The notes under the pieces: model-generated | The model's database searches: none | What the model was told of the DNA's origin: nothing | Seen by the model: only the letters and a program-made list of their open reading frames with translations | DNA from: Flavobacterium sp. | Lineage (GTDB): Bacteria > Bacteroidota > Bacteroidia > Flavobacteriales > Flavobacteriaceae | Length of the DNA stretch: 64,000 nt | Reading direction: 5' to 3' | Assembly: GCF_004295795.1 (NCBI RefSeq) | Contig: NZ_SEBR01000001.1 | Coordinates: 186,001 to 250,000 of the forward strand | Shown here: piece by piece, positions 61,794 through 64,000 of the stretch | Position numbering within the stretch: the first letter of the stretch is position 1 | Layout of the letters: each line of letters starts with the position of its first letter | Program-made: the position numbers and the translations under genes

Positions 61794-62375
61794 ATGATTG
61801 CGCATATTCAGGGCAGATTGGTCGAAAAAACACCTACCGAAGTGGTCATTGACTGCAATGGTGTCGGCTACCATATAAACATTTCCCTCCACACTTATTC
61901 GTTGCTTCCAACCTCGGAAAACGTCAAACTTTTCACGTATCTCCAAATCAAGGAAGATGCCCATACATTGTTTGGTTTTGTCGAAAAATCGGAGCGCGAG
62001 ATTTTCAAGCTTTTGCTGTCGGTTTCGGGCATTGGCGCGGGAATTGCGCGTACGATGTTGTCTTCAATGGATCCGAAACAGATCATCCACGCGTTGGCTA
62101 CCGGCGACGTGGCAACCATACAATCCATCAAAGGAATCGGACTCAAAACCGCGCAGCGAACCATTCTCGATCTCAAGGACAAAGTGTTAAAAGTGTATGA
62201 TTTGGACGAAGTTTCGATTTCGGCAAACAATACTAATCGGGAAGAGGCGTTATCTGCTTTGGAAGTTCTTGGCTTTAACAAAAAATTATCTGAAAAAGCC
62301 GTCGACAAGATTGTTAAGGAAGATCCGCAGGCCACCGTCGAGGCCATCATCAAATTGGCGCTAAAACAGTTATAG
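61794..62375 (+). CDS. ruvA: Holliday junction DNA-binding protein RuvA
   Basis: Junction-binding partner of RuvB, 193 residues. The OB-fold N-terminal domain begins MIAHIQGRLVEKTPTEVVIDCNGVGYHINI, helix-hairpin-helix motifs appear in LLLSVSGIGAGIARTML and IQSIKGIGLKTAQRTI, and the C-terminal RuvB-binding UBA-like domain is NREEALSALEVLGFNKKLSEKAVDKI. A TTG one codon upstream is disregarded. The sprA start follows 4 bp after the stop. Confidence 0.97.
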   Translation: MIAHIQGRLVEKTPTEVVIDCNGVGYHINISLHTYSLLPTSENVKLFTYLQIKEDAHTLFGFVEKSEREIFKLLLSVSGIGAGIARTMLSSMDPKQIIHALATGDVATIQSIKGIGLKTAQRTILDLKDKVLKVYDLDEVSISANNTNREEALSALEVLGFNKKLSEKAVDKIVKEDPQATVEAIIKLALKQL

Positions 62376-62379
62376 GAGT

Positions 62380-64000
62380 TTGAAAACAGATTACAACCTG
62401 ACCAAGATAACATTCAATAAATTCCTGTTCTTCTGGCTTTTGCTGGCGGGCTTTTCCGTTGAGGCACAGGTCGATGAGGAAGACGATACGCCTAAAGATA
62501 CGATCGGGTACAACCAAGGCAGCATGCAATTGCCGAATCCGCCGAGTATCGTCGATGCTTACACGTATGATCCGGTTACCAATAAGTACGTCTACTCGAG
62601 CAAAGTCGATGATTTCAACATCAATTATCCGATAATCCTTACACCCGAAGAATACCAGGAACTCGTGCAACGCGAGGCCGTCCGCAAGTATTTCAGGGAA
62701 AAATCCGACGCTATCGAAGGGAAAAACGAAGAAGGCAAAAAAGATCTCTTGCCGCGTTATTACGTGAACTCGGGCTTTTTCGAGACGATTTTCGGAAGTA
62801 ATACGATCGATGTAAAACCAACGGGTTCCGTCGAAATGGATTTGGGAATCCGATACACCAAAACAGACAATCCTTCGCTTTCCCCAAGAAACAGGCAGAG
62901 TACGGTCTTTGATTTTGACCAGCGGATCAGCATGAGTTTGATGGGAAAAGTCGGGACGCGATTGAACGTGACGGCCAATTATGACACCGAATCTACGTTC
63001 GCTTTCCAAAACCTGATCAAACTCGAATACACGCCAACCGAAGACGACATCATCCAGAAAATCGAAGTCGGTAACGTGAGCATGCCGCTTACGAGTGCAT
63101 TGATTCGCGGGCCGCAGAGCCTTTTTGGTGTAAAAACGGTTTTGCAATTCGGAAAGACGACCGTGACAGGCGTTTTCTCGGAACAAAAATCGCAAACCAG
63201 AACAGTTACGGCTCAAGGTGGTGGAACACTTCAGGACTTCGAAATGTTCGCACTCGATTATGACGCCGACCGTCACTATTTCCTATCGCAATACTTCCGA
63301 AATAATTACGATAACGCGCTCGAGAAATATCCTTTGATCAACTCACGTGTGCAGATTACGCGCATAGAAGTTTGGGTTACCAACAGGCAAAACCGCGTCA
63401 ATACGGTCAACAACAACATGCGTAACATCGTCGCGCTCCAGGATTTGGGTGAAGCCCGAATTGCCGGTCAAGCCGATGCCGATGTCGTGGCGATCAATCC
63501 GGTTCCGGGAACATTCTTCCTGAATCCGGTCGGTTCGCCTCCGGACAATGACAATAACCAGTACGATCCGGCGCTTATCGGCACGGGCGGATTGCTCAAT
63601 TCGAACATACGCGAAATCGTTACGGCTTCTACGGGTTTCAACAACACAGTTAGTGAAGGGCGCGATTATTCCAAGTTGGAAAATGCGAGAAAACTGACCG
63701 AAGGAACCGAGTTTACTTATCATCCACAATTGGGTTACGTTTCGCTTCAGCAAAGGCTTTCGAACGATGAAGTACTTGCCGTGGCTTATCAGTATACGAT
63801 CGGTGGAACGGTTTATCAAGTTGGGGAATTCGGTACCGATGGTGTCGAGGCGACAAATGCCACGACAGATCCTAATACAGGCCAGGTTTCGTCGGTTTCC
63901 ACACAGGCGCTTATCCTCAAAATGCTGCGTTCGAGTCTGACTAACGTGAATTTGCCGGTTTGGGATTTGATGATGAAGAACGTCTACCAGATTCCGGGCG
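62380..64000 (+). CDS. sprA: T9SS outer-membrane translocon SprA (Sov), 5' part
   Basis: Main barrel of the type IX secretion system, which moves CTD-bearing proteins to the cell surface and supports gliding. About 540 of roughly 2400 residues lie in the window. No ATG is available; TTG 62380 opens a signal peptide (hydrophobic core FLFFWLLLAGFSVEAQ) and follows an AGGAG only one base away. Mature sequence begins VDEEDDTPKDTIGY, with LPRYYVNSGFFETIFGSNTIDVKPTG, VEMDLGIRYTKTDNPSLSPRNR, RISMSLMGKVGTRLNVTANYDTESTFAFQN and IRGPQSLFGVKTVLQFGK typical of SprA. It is co-transcribed with ruvA and exports the GH30, DOMON and SBBP-type proteins seen here. Confidence 0.93.
   Translation, partial: MKTDYNLTKITFNKFLFFWLLLAGFSVEAQVDEEDDTPKDTIGYNQGSMQLPNPPSIVDAYTYDPVTNKYVYSSKVDDFNINYPIILTPEEYQELVQREAVRKYFREKSDAIEGKNEEGKKDLLPRYYVNSGFFETIFGSNTIDVKPTGSVEMDLGIRYTKTDNPSLSPRNRQSTVFDFDQRISMSLMGKVGTRLNVTANYDTESTFAFQNLIKLEYTPTEDDIIQKIEVGNVSMPLTSALIRGPQSLFGVKTVLQFGKTTVTGVFSEQKSQTRTVTAQGGGTLQDFEMFALDYDADRHYFLSQYFRNNYDNALEKYPLINSRVQITRIEVWVTNRQNRVNTVNNNMRNIVALQDLGEARIAGQADADVVAINPVPGTFFLNPVGSPPDNDNNQYDPALIGTGGLLNSNIREIVTASTGFNNTVSEGRDYSKLENARKLTEGTEFTYHPQLGYVSLQQRLSNDEVLAVAYQYTIGGTVYQVGEFGTDGVEATNATTDPNTGQVSSVSTQALILKMLRSSLTNVNLPVWDLMMKNVYQIPG

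Overview
The window is chromosomal DNA of a Bacteroidota bacterium, almost certainly a member of the Flavobacteriaceae (Flavobacterium or a close relative). Four independent lines point there: Bacteroidota-type promoters (-7 box TAnnTTTG, often with TTG/TTTG 17-19 nt upstream) before many genes; type IX secretion (T9SS) C-terminal sorting domains on three secreted proteins plus the start of the T9SS outer-membrane translocon gene sprA; an alternative complex III (actABCDEF) operon running into cytochrome c oxidase genes; and the gene orders rplM-rpsI-rpsB-tsf, rimP-nusA-infB and maeB-ruvA-sprA. I see no prophage, insertion sequence, CRISPR array or plasmid module.

Layout. 1-7.7 kb: class Ia ribonucleotide reductase (nrdB, nrdA; nrdA runs off the left edge), an AHSA1/SRPBCC protein, a flavin-reductase-like protein, a DUF3127 protein with an SSB-like acidic tip, aat, ald and a queuosine-precursor transporter. 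7.8-14 kb: a 1229-residue TraB/GumN-like secreted protein and a T9SS-secreted GH30 glycosidase with a ricin-type lectin domain, followed by a repeat-rich spacer. 14.4-19 kb, minus strand: the ribosomal operon rplM-rpsI-rpsB-tsf and a pair of ferritin-like secreted proteins. 19-29.6 kb: a LacI-type regulator, a serine beta-lactamase-fold hydrolase, a translationally coupled ankyrin/DOMON pair, a DUF1579 lipoprotein, polA, a membrane metallophosphoesterase, a thioredoxin-fold protein without its CXXC, and a NodB deacetylase. 29.6-39.7 kb: a DUF2723 (TMEM260-type) membrane glycosyltransferase, tRNA-Gln(TTG), a double-domain universal stress protein, rimP-nusA-infB with a terminator-like hairpin in its leader, and a SPOR protein. 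39.8-51.6 kb: the respiratory operon actABCDEF-coxBA. 51.6-64 kb: two coupled GNAT paralogues, ruvB, queG, a T9SS-secreted SBBP-type protein, a hypothetical exported protein, a two-component system, maeB, ruvA and the 5' part of sprA.

How the parts work together. The act/cox operon encodes a quinol:cytochrome c oxidoreductase and the two core subunits of an aa3-type oxidase, which in Flavobacterium form a supercomplex. The ribosomal and rimP-nusA-infB operons are growth-rate genes with leader structures suggesting transcriptional control. Several genes build or load the cell surface: sprA exports the GH30, DOMON and SBBP-type proteins. Two steps of queuosine supply (YhhQ-like uptake and QueG) are present but unlinked.

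The parts not explained by known genes are intergenic: three long palindromes sharing a CCTAACA/TGTTAGG arm, each lying 3' of a gene; two arrays of an NNGCAG hexamer, each within about 80 bp of a second repeat carrying CAGCCCGACGGCGGC; a long imperfect inverted repeat between rpsB and tsf; and paired inverted repeats around GTTAAC upstream of the histidine kinase. These are the best candidates for undescribed elements; I did not find a clearly new multi-gene system.
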